A DNA stretch of 64,000 bases, taken from positions 62,001-126,000 of the forward strand of contig NW_019774081.1 in NCBI RefSeq assembly GCF_001039355.2, written 5' to 3'. The stretch is from Lingula anatina. Its lineage: Eukaryota; Brachiopoda; Lingulata; Lingulida; Lingulidae. The notes beneath the pieces were generated by a model. The model was not told where the DNA came from. It saw only the letters and a list, made by a program, of their open reading frames with translations, and ran no database searches. The position numbers and the translations under genes were made by a program. Shown one piece after another: positions 39,301-52,048 of the stretch (the stretch's first letter is position 1; each line of letters starts with the position of its first letter).

Positions 39301-42300
39301 TGACACTTACTTTTATATCATGTCACTGAAGTCTTATTAAAAAAAGACCCACCCCTGTCAGGGGAGAAGATTATAGCCTTGAAATAGCACTTGCATTTGT
39401 TGTGTCAAATTTCATGTCCCATTGTCCAAGTATGATTGGAACACTCCAAGCTGTCTGCTGGCTTGTTGGTGGTCCCATATGAAAATGTTCATACATTATA
39501 TGCCAGCAGAAGTTGAGTGATATTTTTGAAGGTATTTGTAATACATATACTCAGTCAATTCATGAAACATCCTTCTCATAGTTAATAACTCTAGTTTAGG
39601 ATTTTAACATACAGCCAAATGTATCAGTATGTAATAATGTAATGGATACAGAAAAGGTTCATTGCATTTAGATCATTATGACAATAGTTGATTAGTTGAA
39701 AGTGGATGGCTGTCATTAGTTCTAGCTTGAACGCTTGGTTTACTGTCATTAGGGAAAGTAATGTTAAATTTAATGGAGGTGACATACAGCAAGAACCAGA
39801 AGAAATGAAGTATTAAGATAAGTCCTAAAGGTCCAGCATTGGACATTGAATGGGAATTTATCTGTATGGGTGTGCACTGGGTATCAGCTAGGTTCAGGTT
39901 ACATTTACTGGCAGACTCAAGTGGTTTGTACTATTACAGTCATCTTTATGCCATGTTAGCATAGGGCACAGGTGCCATGATAAAAAAGGAGGGTACAAAG
40001 GAGAAGACTATTTGCCAAAAGATTCTGATGAAACAGACTGTCTGATTTTGTTTCTCTTTCATGTTCTGCAACTAATTCCAGTAATTGGTAAAACTTTTTT
40101 CCTTATTTTATGTTACCCTTAAATCTTGTTAGCTGGGATAGATGTCAGGGCCAGGTTGAGAAATTCCCCAGGAGTGGAAGGAGTGTGATCATTTGAGCTA
40201 CAAGTCTCTATATGCAAAAGGCAAGGTCAGAATCCTGTCAAAAAAAATCCAAAGAGAAGGGGGTGGAACTGACATTTGAAAAGTGGCATATTGGCACAAC
40301 AATGCATTTTTCCATCATCCAAAAATATTTGATAGTTTATAAAACGTTCAACCTCTGTGTGATGGCTTGGTGAAAAATTGTTTCTTGAAACAGACTAAAT
40401 GTTGAGACAGCTGGCAAAGTTTCTTGCTGAAGACCCAAAGCTGGTAAAGTCTTTTAGAATAAACAAAATTTTTTATGAGACATGATTTATGATAATTTTT
40501 AGATTCATGATCAGGATTTCAGTGTATTACCTCCCACCATGGGCCAGAGGGTTCAGCTTTTATAAGATTAATTATGATTATATCTTTTGCACTTTCCATG
40601 AATTCTTTCTCACTGTTTGGGTTCATGATGTGAGAGTGAACAATACCACAAGTCAACAAGATATATTGAAGTTAAGGTCATATGGCAACACTACATTTTA
40701 TTACTGGTGAACAAACAATATTTTGACAATATGGTAAAAAAGCTATTAGAATACCTTGGGTTTTATTGAATATACACACTGTTGACTTCTTTATCTATTA
40801 TTATCTTAGGTATTATTATCATTTTATCTGTGGATGGCATCTTTGTCAACTATTCATTAAGTAACAGGGTACTTGACAGAACCTGGCACCATAGTTATGA
40901 TTTCAGTGACAAATAACCCACACCATTAGATCAGACTTTTTTATAGTATATACATTTAACTTTGATTCCTTATTGCAAATATTAAATTTTTGTTAAACAT
41001 TTCTGAGAATTTTCCACGATTCCTGTCAGACTAGTGTAGAAACGGTGTGTGTAATTTATGTCAACTTCCTTTGCAACTTTTTACCTGTTTTTCAGAAAGA
41101 AATAAAACCTGAAACTTTTATTATAAATATAAGTTTGAATGTTTTCAGAAGTGATGTAAATACCCTTCCAAGTAAAGATCACAAATCAAGATCTACACGT
41201 AATGTTGATAAGTAATGTCTTGCAAGATGCTCATTTTAGTACAGACTGGTTAATTATTTATTCATTACAGCGATATTTCTGGACTTATCATAGATACTAG
41301 GGCATTAATTATTTATTTAGCCAAAATGTGGTTTCAGTGCTTAAATAGATTATTAGCTCTTAGGTTGATGTTATCATTTACATCTCTAGTTTGTGGATAA
41401 ACATTAGCACAGTTGTAGACCAAAACTCAGATCTATTTTTCTGAAGATTATGGTTTTTGATGAAAGATTATCACCAGGTAAAGTTATTAAACAAATTCAA
41501 AACATCTGGGATGTAGTCACTTATGATGAAAGAGTATAATAATCTTGATGGTAAGATCTTTAAATTGGGAAAGAAGTGGTTTTTGAATAAATAGTGCATC
41601 TGTGATTGAACTTTATTTTAATTTGAGTGCATTAATGATAGTAAATATAGACTGCAGCTTTGTCTTAATAAAGATAGGGCATAGAATGAAAAAAATGTTA
41701 TAGTTATCAAATTGGTTTGATTTGCAGGGTTTTTTTTCAAGATGAAAGAATTAAGTAACACAAGAAAGTGTGATTATTTGTTTATTGTGCTTATTTTTAA
41801 ATCCCAAGTTCATGCACAAAGCATTGCCTTCGTATATTATGCGTAAATGGCTGTTTTTAATTTGGTTGAAAGTTTTCAGTACATGTATTATGCCTGTTTT
41901 CAGGATTTTCTGTCTTCATATAAAGCTGCCAGTATGTTGGCCATTAGAAGTAATTGGTCATGATGCAACTTGAGTAGTGATCATACAATAAACTGCTTTG
42001 TACTGAATGATGCAGTAATGTTAGACATGTCTGTCTGTAAAGGAGATGCTTCCATAACAGTTTGCTGATGGCCTTGAACATGTGAACAAAAGCAAGTGGT
42101 CATAAATGTCAGTCTAGGTGACATGACTACTGTCACCCGTCACCCAACCCATACTTTCCAGGTGTAAAACTTTTTGTCCGTCACCTTTGATAAGTGGCTA
42201 ATCATTCAGTTGGGTTACCATCCTTTACTCCTACACATCAACTGGACAATGGTCAATTACTTTGAAAGCTTGACCTCCTCGGTGCCCTCTGCTGTCTTTG

Positions 42301-43333
42301 ATGAACAAATGCAACAAATGGTTCAAATTGGATAGTAACAGGACTAGTTGAGGTTAATTGGCATACTCAGAGCCTGGTACAACAGGTCCTGCTTGTCCCA
42401 TCAAAGAACAAGAAAAACAATTAGTTACACATCATCATTTGGAAATTAAATATGTGATATACTGTGAGACAAACAGTTCCTCTGTGTAAGTACTTTCAGC
42501 AATTTCAAAATCAATTTAAAAGAAAACATTGAACACAATTATCTGCCAACATGAATTATGTTGTTTAGATTTAATGTTTCTCTGAAAAGAAACTATTATA
42601 ATTTGAACACCAATACAATGTTTCAAAAATTTGCATGTAACCCAATGTAAATATACTTATCTGGATGGCCTTGATTTTTAGTCTTTTATATCTAAAAGCA
42701 TTTATTTGTTGTGATTCAAATTATAAAACATAATGATAGGCAAATTGTTCAGCTAGAGTGATTGATTTATGTGCCCATATAGAAAGTTTGATATTTGGGG
42801 TTGCACGAACTTTCATGTTGCTTTACATTATCCTAATGTCATGTTCTAGATTTCTGTCATTGTTTTGCTTCTATTGAAATGGACTGCAGGCAGCATGGAA
42901 GAAGTCAATCAGTTTGAAATTTTAGACATTCTCCCTGTCAATCGCTGGCCCTCCTTTTTCCAACCTTAGCCAACATTCCAGCTTTGACATGGCTGAGGTG
43001 AATTGTGCACAGAACTTTGAAATGATGTTCATACAAATGTTGAAACCCGGCCTCCTCCCAGGGGCTATTTAGAACTGGGCATTCAACCAGCTCGTGTCAG
43101 GCAGTGGATAGAAAAGCTCTCTCATTTTGAATTTTTTCTTATCTCTGGATCAAGATTAGCGGTTCCAAAAGTGTGATAAAAATCCCAAGGAGTGTGAAGT
43201 TTGTCACAGGTGGGTGAACATCAGTGCGTGTACCGTTCTGAGTAGGACATAGGGATCGGCAGATATGTGACTTCAGGGGTTTGGGCAGGTAATGTTCCTT
43301 CAATCCACTGGTGGAATGGTTTGCTTATTATTA

Positions 43334-43361
43334 GTACCACCAGCGTGTACGCTGGCGGTAC
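43334..43361. repeat. 28-nt near-perfect palindrome
   Basis: GTACCACCAGCGTG is followed at once by TACGCTGGCGGTAC. The two 14-base arms pair with only two mismatches, both able to form G-U pairs in RNA. It sits 31 bases before the GC-rich minisatellite. Confidence 0.8.
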
Positions 43362-43392
43362 TCATGGTTTTAGTCCCGACCCGTCTCGTACA

Positions 43393-43446
43393 GCTCCGCC
43401 GGCTCCTGCGGCTCCGCCGGCTCCTGCGGCTCCTGCGGCTCCGCAG
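43393..43446. repeat. GC-rich minisatellite, six 9-bp units
   Basis: Six tandem units of the form GCTCC(G/T)(C/G)CG: GCTCCGCCG and GCTCCTGCG alternate in the order 1-2-1-2-2, with a last GCTCCGCAG. Translated on the plus strand it gives Ala/Pro repeats (APPAPAAPPAPAAPAAP), which explains the apparent ORF at 43267-43536. It is strikingly GC- and CpG-rich against the AT-rich intron. Confidence 0.85.
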
Positions 43447-46400
43447 GATGACGTGGGATACAAGTCACCGTTACCGCTTCTCCTCCTAGACCGCAAGGAC
43501 CTGTGTCCCCATCTCTTGGATTTTGGTCACATATAATCTCAACTTGAACCCCCTGGTCTTTTTGTCTCAGTCGGTGCATTGNTCTTCTATTTCTGTCTCT
43601 GGTAAATAATCTAGTTCAGTCAGTAAATAATGTTATTGATTAAAAGAAATAAAGATTGATGAAATTTTTAAGTTTAGATAAATTTCTTGAATATTAACCT
43701 GATTTTACATTAACTTCAAAAATATGCAATGTACCTTTAAGGTTTAGAAGTCAAACTTATCATAATGCAGTTATGACTGGAGTCAAAGAATGCAAGTATA
43801 GTGTTGATATGAATTAAATTGGGACACATTCAGAAAACTTTACATCAAAATGTAAAAATAGATATATGCTTAGTCTATGTTCAAAATAGTATCTTACAAC
43901 AATGATGTTTATGCCTAACATCCGTAAATATTTTCATGTGTGGCTCCTCCTGTCTGATGCATTACTCATGTTTTTTTTTTTTTTTACGTGTCCTGAGAGT
44001 TTAAGAGACAGGTCATTCATTGTCTTGGTTAACACCAACCTATTTTGGTTAATGAAGACACCCTAATGAATAGAAATGGTCCATTTGTTAATCTCCTATA
44101 TTGTGGTTATGGTTGCCTCATAACCTAATCAAGTCATGCTTATGATTCATCTTTTCTGGCCTGAAAGAATAATGTTATTCACAATCACATCAGTTTTTTT
44201 TTTTACCAAAAAGACAAAATAATGTCTACAGAAGAGGATTTAGTAGTCCACTGCCTTGTGAATTTTTTTTTCTTTTGAGATGTTAGTTCTAGTAAGAATG
44301 AAAGGTTTTTCTAAGTGTTCACTGAGATCATTGATAGTAAACCAGTAGCTAAGATGGGACAAACTATATCAAATTGTTTCTCCTGTAACTGTTTGTGTGG
44401 ATATCAGAAAGTCTATCACATCAGGGAGGAAATTTGTTGTAAGGTAGGATAGAAGATGCTATGTATATTGATTTGATCTTTACCTTTAATGTATAGCAGA
44501 TTAAATGTTTCTTAGCTGATTTTAACACTTGCTTAGTGCCCCCTAGAGAGAAGAGACAGCTGAAAATAATCCTTATAAACTTGTCTTAAATTTAACTGGG
44601 TAATCACTTGGTTGATTACATGTGTTCCTGGGTGCCTTTGAAGGTGTTAATCCATGCTGTGGTTCTTAATGAACCAGTTAATTCCATTACAACTCCTTGG
44701 TCCGGGGTCAGGTTTAAAACACTGTCAGCTTTGACTCCAGTCAGATGTGGAGATAATTGTGCAGAGGCAAGATCTTTGTAAAGAAGAGGAGTTTACAGGA
44801 GTATTCTGAAGTAATCAAATTGGATGTAGTTTTTATAAGATTCTACTTTTGTGATTGTTTTAAAACATTTAATTGCATGTATAAATGTTCATTCCAATGA
44901 TAAGTCGAATGATGAGTTAAAAAAGATTATAATATAATAATAACAGAATTGCCCGTTATTAATCATTGATGTTAATTACCGTTCACCTTTTAAGGTATAG
45001 ATGTGCGTGGTTTACAGCTTCATGTTTTGAATATTAATATGCATGTTGTGTTATACAGGATGTATATATGTTCATTTCCTGACAGGTGATCAAGGGTCTC
45101 TGCATATCATGGTACACTTACTGACATATGATTTTCCCAAAGCTCTCAGGGTGTTGCTGGGGCCAATCTCAGGCTTGATCCGAGTTAGGTTTCTGATTTG
45201 TTAGGTCAGCAGCCATTAAGTCTCTGTCACATTTACCTGACAATAGAACCGGAATGTAGTAAACAATGCCAGAATGGGAGCACCAGCCTCCACTGTTATG
45301 TAACCAGGTACTTCACTAACCTAAGCTCAGGTTAGTTACATTCTCTCACTGTACTTGCTGGACACTAGTCATACTGAACTCTTAATACTGATCTTACTGG
45401 TCAAATTATTGATGCTATGGTTTTATGTATTCTGATGGATTTCATACCAAGGTAGGTGTAAAATAATAAATATATATATGTGGATTTGCTGGAAAGATTC
45501 ATGTATTGGAGTAAGTTACATATGGTGATGATGATGTACTTAATCCTGCTAGGATAGGAGATAGGAACATACTATACAGTAGCTATAAACAGTCTGTCTG
45601 TAGTTGAGTCTGCTGTATTCTGACCCTGGTGAACATGACCTTCTTAGTTTATCCTTTTTTAAATGTTCACAGACCTTTATTTTTGAGGTCTGGTCTCATC
45701 TTTCTGAAGAGACTTTCATTATTTAGGTGCATGTACAGTGATCATTCCTTACATTTTGAAGGATGGAGAGGTATGTGATGTGATTTCTCTACCTCCAATT
45801 CTCTCTAATTCTATCTAACTTCACAGTAGAATCAGATCAAACCAGTATTGTATGAAATCTGAACAATTTGTTTTAGCTTGCCCAATTTTTCTTAGGTTCT
45901 GTTATCTCAGGTGTGTCATGTATGGAGAGATTCTTCCAGAGCTAATATCACAGGACCAGGTGAGCAGAATAGTCAATACAATGGTTGTGGTCTCATTTGT
46001 TGTCCAATTCTTTGGTATTGTTGAACAGTTATATACATTCAGCTGGGTCTCTGACCATACAGAGGAGGAGATATTTGAACAAGAAACTGATGAAAAGAAA
46101 AGATCACGTTTGACCCTCTGGGGTCAGTATCAGACATTGTTCTAGTTTTCCTCAATTTGCAAAGGAGAGTGAAATTAAAATTGTGTTGATGTTCTTGTCT
46201 GTGCTCTGGTACTTGTATTGTGGCTGAGTTTTTACATGGCACTTTGTCCTCATAAGTCCACATCACATGTGGCAAACTTCCTACTGCCCTATGGACTGTG
46301 ATATTTTACCAGCTAAGTGCTTTCTCTGACTTATTGAAAGTTTTATTGGTCAAAATTTCTGTGCACATATTTGCCCCAGCCCCAAGCCAATCTGATCTAC

Positions 46401-48211
46401 AATCTCAACACAACTCTAGCTGCTGCAGGTGAGCTCTTTTGCAACTGAGAAACAAGGAAATAGCTGCCTTATAACTCGGTCAGAAGTTTATTCTTTTTTT
46501 TCTCTGGGGCAAGTTACTCTGAAGAAACAAAATTAGGTGCGAAAAAAAAATTTAGAGATAATATTACACCTAAGTGGGCTTCAATTCTTGTTGAAGTGTA
46601 ATACAATGAGAGGTCCCTTCAACAGCAGTATTACTTGGGATGACCTTAGGAAGGCACTGAGGGGTTCACATGCAAGGGTCATCACTATTGTATGTGGAGG
46701 TTGAGTTTAAGTGGAGTCGTAAACCATTTATCAAGTCATCAATATCATTGCAATTGTATTGCCTATAGTTTTTTTTATTGTCACAAAAGTTGAGTTGAGG
46801 ACATCATAGGAACAGAATCAAAGAAAATTCTTGAATTGATTGTTATAACATTTTTTTTATAATGATTGGTTGCAAGGTTATTTCTAAGTAGAAGCTTTGC
46901 TCATTTATCATTTGAGCAATTTTGGTTAGTTTGAATTTCAAACAACATTCTTTGCCCCAGATATTTGGCAGATTTAGAGAGTTAAGTTTTTCAAAAAAAG
47001 TATTTGGATGTCCTTTGTGCTAATGTCGAGGTACCATGAGAAGACTCAGGTTTCAAGAACTTGAGTTATATTACATGTTGTTTAAGTATAACTTCAAAAC
47101 CTAAAAATACCTACTTGCTCATTTTGCTGTCACTGGAAGTAGAAAGAAGACCCTTTTCATAAGGATGTCAAGGAATTCATTGTTTTAAGCAAGTATACTT
47201 TATTTTGTATCCTAGTTTTAATTATGGTAGAGTGACTAAGGTAAGCTTATAAAGATCGAGATGTATTCTAATGCCTCTACAAGAAATAACAGGATTGGCA
47301 ATTTATTGTTATTTAAGACATGCAAGTTTAGGGGTTTAGATTTTATTTTCAATTGAGTTAAATCTGATAAAAATTAGACTAATGCTGTTCAAGGTGAAAT
47401 GTTTTATCATATGATCATCTTCCTTAATTTGCTGCTGGCCATCAAAGACCACAGCTTGGACAGGTGGCTAACATTGGGCATTTAACTATAAGTTGGTGTC
47501 TCATGGTGGTTTCTCTGAGCAGATATTTTGTTATCAAGATCATTTTTATTGGCAAGTAACACAAGGTTGCCTATCAGAAAATATATTCTAGCAAGAAGAC
47601 CTGTCCATCTCTTTCTCTGATACGGTAGCTCTCTTGTAAAAGTTATAAAGGCACATCTCACCTTTTTTTATCCAATGCATGACATATATTACCTTTTAAA
47701 CAGTTCTTAATAATTGGACTGGTATAAGAGCTCCAACAACAGCAACACTAAGAGGATATGGCCAAGTAATGTTGTTACTCATGACCAGAACAATTGTCAG
47801 AGTTAAAACAAAGCTCTTATGTGACTATAAGATTTTATAAATGCTTCAGGATTTCACCCTGTCATAACCCATACAAAGTGCAGGTAGATATTTGTTTCAT
47901 GTGGGGAGTAGGGGGCATGATGTGGTTGACCAAATAGGAAAGACACATGTATATTATTATACTCAATACAACCTATCTATTGTTTCATTGCTCTAATTGC
48001 ATTATATATGAGATCTCTGGTGGTGCTCCATTTATATATTAAAATTAGGGGGGTAAAAAAGGTGTTGAAAACAAACAACCCGTTAACTTCAAAGAAAAGA
48101 GATAAGGAATTGATGCATGCAACACCTATCCACTTTAGATGCCAAACAACAGTATATTCATTATGGGATGAAAAATGTCAATTTCCAAAGAAATTTGTTT
48201 TGTAATTCTAG

Positions 48212-48322
48212 GTGCAGCGCATACCAGAATATGAACGCTACCTGAATGAATTGCTGGCTGAAATTGATGAGTCCCATCCTGACTTTGAGGACTTGATGAA
48301 GGCATCAGCTAGATTACAAAAT
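48212..48322 (+). CDS. Exon 7: DH conserved region 3 and final helix
   Basis: Starts after TTCTAG in phase 0 and ends CAAAAT|GTAAGT in phase 0, so it is a 37-codon symmetric exon (residues 202-238). The peptide VQRIPEYERYLNELLAEIDE continues SHPDFEDLMKASARLQN. With the end of exon 6 it makes LLFLPVQRIPEY, the hallmark DH region 3 that contacts the GTPase switch 2 and C-terminal helix. The HPDFEDLxxA that follows is also typical (family HPDYEDLxxA). Confidence 0.9.
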
Positions 48323-49185
48323 GTAAGTAAAATATTTTGTTCTTTTGTAGTTATGTAATGTAGTGTGGATGTCATAAGATAGAGGAAGGCAATACCTCTG
48401 ATTACTAGAATGAAATGTAGAATGGTAACAATGAAGGAGAAGAAAGCCTCTTTCCTCCTAGCAATTATTTATAAATATTTGAGTGACAGCAACTATGTAT
48501 AGAAGAAAATTTCAAACACTGTTAACTCAGGAAATTTTAATTGGGATTCAGGATATGGATGATAAGGTAGTCGAAAATAAAAGGCAACACACTTTATTTC
48601 AGTTGTTGAAAATAAGAGTAGGGAAAAATCTAAAAAATGAAGCTTAATAAATCATTTGAAGTATTTAACACCCCAATCTATGAATGACCAGTGACGTGTA
48701 GAAGTTATTAACACAAGCATTTTGAGTTCTGTTAAAGATTTGTTGCCAACAGAAAGAAACCGAGCATAGTTCTTGGTTGGACCAGGGAGACTAGTGCCCC
48801 TCCCATTTATGTGATAATTTATCACTATTATGAAGTGTAGCCCCTCACAACCAGAGTTTTGCTGAAGAACGATATAGTTCTTTTAGATTAACTGTGATGG
48901 TATTTGTTCACCACATAGGACCTCATTATCAAATAGTTACAATGATTTACTGATGTGAAGATTTATGAATTTAAGTTACTAAGGAGTTGAGATACAGAAT
49001 GAAGAAAAATGTGATAACTTATTCTCCTTGTTTTAGTGGTTGACAGTTTTAAAGTTGAGATTTATATGATTGCAGCCTTTCTTTCAGATTGATCTTCAGT
49101 TGTTTGATAAAGGCTGCTTATAATGTGTTTAATGTTTTGTATACAGTATTTGTCAGTTTTTCTACATGTTTCTGAACAGTTCTTT

Positions 49186-49266
49186 GCCAATTAGCAGGAA
49201 AGAATGATTTCTGTCAATTAGCATAAAAGAATGATTTCCGCCAATTGGAGAAAAGAATGACTTTTA
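49186..49266. repeat. 27-bp tandem repeat, three copies
   Basis: Units at 49186-49212, 49213-49239 and 49240-49266 each begin G(C/T)CAATT and share AAAGAATGA(T/C)TT. A partial fourth start (CCAATCAG) follows. Units differ at several bases, so it is an older duplication. Confidence 0.8.
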
Positions 49267-50863
49267 CCAATCAGACTTTTATTTTTAAATATTTTCCTTA
49301 CTTAAACAAGTAGTCATGATCACAGTATTAATAGTTTACATTGCATGTATCAGTAGATGATAGATACTGGGTGGGTCTTTTCATAAAATCCATTGTGTGT
49401 CATAGGGTAGATAACAATGTATGGCTCTTACTGGTATGTCCAACTTTCCTTTTAGAGTTGTTGTACAAGTCTGATAATAATGGGCATACTATTTTTTAGT
49501 ATGCAGAGGCACGTTTGTCCTAGGGTTTAGTTAGCCTAAGTGGCTAATCATTGATCTTAACTAGGCCTGATGGACTTCAAATGCTGTCAACTTGGGGTCA
49601 CTGTCAGCGGGCCAGCTTCAGGCTTCATTGCTGGGATCAAACAAATGCAAAGTTATTTACCAAAGTGTATTGTCAGAAATTTCTGGAAACAAAATCTATT
49701 CAGTCAGTAAAAAGATGCAAATTCTCTACATGCCCCCTCGTGATGTTATAAGTTGTAGTGAACTTATTACTTATTTTAAGTTTGTTTTTTAATGGAAGAG
49801 GTATTTCTCACCAGTGCATGACACAAGCAATTAAATGTGTAGTAACCCATCAGTTTTCAGTTTGATGAAATGCACTTGAAAGGCAAGGATGACATGCTGG
49901 AGCTCATCTTTATTCATGGGTGCCATGGGTCACTTCCTACCTTGTTTGCAGGCAGTAAAGGGACTCACACACAAATCAGTCTTCACACTGCTGGAAAAGG
50001 ACCAGTTCAGGGCATGCGCCAGTCATACAGTGATTGGAATACTTTGAATGAATATTTCAGTGAGAGATGGGTGGATTGCTATTTCAGTGACATGAAAAGT
50101 GCAACAGTGTTCAACTTATTTGATCAGTTTTGGAAGCACTAATCATGGGAAGATGGTTGTATTCCTTTAAGAAGGAACTCTTAGGGACTGACTTCAAACA
50201 TTGATGACACTTGATTGACTGGACTGTCACACAGCATGTTGGAATACTTGAGTAATTAAATGATCTATAGTGGTTCAGTCCAGTTTCCTGCTGTTGTAAT
50301 TTGTGATAGTGGGGATTTGTCAGGAGGAAGTTACTTTGAGGAAAAGTTACTGTCAGAGGTACCACACTGTATCATTGTCTCCTTAAAAATTGGAATTCAA
50401 ATGATTGATCTAGGATAAGAAACCAAGCAGATCCTCACAGTAATGAAAGGAAATTTCAATGCCTGTGATAGACCAGGCATTAATTTGAGATACATCGGGG
50501 CAAAATCATTTTTCATTGCCAGGTATGAATCTGAAGTTTGTGGTCAGCTAAGTTTAAACTGGCTTGAAAATTACCTTAGGTGAAATTTTCTTGGTTGTGA
50601 ACTTGTCATCTCATTGGTTCAAAACAATAGCTGAAGAAATTGAATGTCTCATAATGCCCTGATGGTCATTCTTTTGAGGTCACTTGTCGAAGTTGTTTTG
50701 ACAATAATGGAAACTGAACTGAAGTCAGGAACTCAACTACAGTTTTTGGCATGTGCCATTGTCACATTACCATCATTCAAAAAGTACTGTCCACAAATTA
50801 TAATATTTATTCCTCTTCAAAATTAGTATAAAATGAGGTGAAAAGATACATTTTTTGCTATGT

Positions 50864-50987
50864 TTAATAATTACGTCATGGACATGGTGGCGATAGGGAG
50901 TCACCTAGACGACCCGTTATGAGCATGTCGATCGCGAACCGCGTGTAGGTATGTATGAAGCACGGTTGGAAATGACGTAATTATTAA
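50864..50987. mobile_element. Short MITE with TTAA target duplication (piggyBac-like)
   Basis: TTAA at 50864-50867 and 50984-50987 flank perfect 12-bp inverted ends TAATTACGTCAT and ATGACGTAATTA; counting the flanks, the symmetry extends to 17 bases on each side. The 92 bases between the ends are CpG-rich (for example GTCGATCGCGAACCGCGTG), unlike the intron around them. TTAA duplication with short inverted ends is the mark of piggyBac-type transposition. There is no room for a transposase, so this would be a non-autonomous copy. Confidence 0.6.
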
Positions 50988-51931
50988 AGGTGGCTGGATT
51001 ATAATATATATCTAAGACTTAAAAATGTAGTGTTGTTGAAAACTACCATTTGAACAAAGTTGTGGTATTCATAATGATAAGGTATGTAGTAAACATGGGT
51101 GGTCAGGATATATTATTCAGATACACATTTTAAATTATGGTAAATCTTAGAAGATTTCTTATATATGCTGTCACAAACAATGTTGGCATGGTTGCAATAA
51201 TTTAGACAAGATGGCTTGTTGATAATCTAAAATATTTAAGAGTCATCTATCTAATACCTGCTGAAAGCTGGTTGGTAGTAATGATAGGAAAATATTTTCA
51301 ACACTGACTGAAGACTTTTGGTATTAAAAATACCGCAGATTATTGTAGTGGGGGTGTATATTATATAATAAGTGATTCACTTTTGTATTGGTCACCCATA
51401 GTTAACTTCAACCTCATGGTATTTGGACAGTGGTCAGTGTCTGTCCACTCCTCTCAATGTAACCCTGAGGCAGATAGGTAGCTTGCAAACAGGGGGGATT
51501 GGCACAACAATAGACAGGTAGCTGACACATGTACACAAACTGATCACTTCAACACATTGACAGTCAATGTTATTGTGACTTCTTGATGGATTATTCTGTT
51601 ACATTTCACCCTACTGTTATTTATCTAGGGAGAGTTTTACCTGAGGGGGATAGTTAGTCTTGTCAGGTTGTGGTGAAGTCCCAAGAGCTGGCTTTAAACA
51701 TAAGATTTTAACTGTATGTATTTTCTTTAGAGATAGACAGGTGCATGTATATGCTGTTTATGAAGAGCTGGCTGTCCTTGTTGTAATATTAACAGTAACC
51801 TTTTACCAATATGAGCTAATGTTGCATGGAAAGTTTGAGCCTTCTTACTACAAAATAGTACATTGCGGAGATACCACAGTGGATTAACTCTTTAAATTTT
51901 GATGTTGAATTATTTTAAAATTTTTTTACAG

Positions 51932-52048
51932 ATGGTGAAGGAGCGAGGTGAGGACCTGACAATGCTGGAAAAAGAATGCCAGGCTGAACGGGTACAGGAG
52001 CTTTTTCCTCACGATGATCTCCAGATCTGTGAGCATGAGAAGCAAAAT
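51932..52048 (+). CDS. Exon 8: C-terminal DH helix and DH-PH linker
   Basis: After TTTTTTTACAG, phase 0 to phase 0 (donor GTATGT), 39 codons, residues 239-277. It begins MVKERGEDLTMLEKECQAER and runs through LFPHDDLQICEHEKQN. The first part extends the long DH C-terminal helix into the DH-PH linker. The AUG at its first codon is an internal Met, not a start. The exon is symmetric, so it can be skipped without a frameshift. Confidence 0.85.

Larger units (their letters stand above)
33033..48211. other. Second part of intron 6, no gene seen
   Basis: About 15 kb of intron. It contains dispersed repeat copy B, a poly-C tract (33311-33323), a GC-rich 9-bp minisatellite with a nearby palindrome (43334-43446), near-matches to the CTCF consensus (42281-42295 and 44535-44549) and one isolated N at 43582. 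Open stretches at 37448-37690, 38247-38462 and 45852-46145 show no recognisable domain. Confidence 0.55.
48323..51931. other. Intron 7 (3.6 kb)
   Basis: Holds a three-copy 27-bp tandem repeat (49186-49266) and a short TTAA-flanked MITE (50864-50987). ORFs at 49551-49792 and 49870-50142 have no recognised features. Confidence 0.6.

Noticed and set aside
43267-43579. Overlapping ORFs rich in Ala/Pro, Leu/Arg or Pro/Glu on both strands
   Set aside because: All come from the GC-rich 9-bp minisatellite, which lacks stops in every frame.
45896-45959. Exon-like segment with TTCTTAG acceptor and CCAG|GTGAGC donor encoding FCYLRCVMYGEILPELISQD
   Set aside because: It is 64 bases long, so it would shift the frame between the phase-0 exons on either side, and the peptide fits no part of a DH or PH domain. 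It is probably a decoy, or part of an unknown transcript.
49870-50142. 90-codon ORF in intron 7
   Set aside because: No recognised domain or splice borders; it does not fit the DH chain, which is continuous from exon 7 to exon 8.
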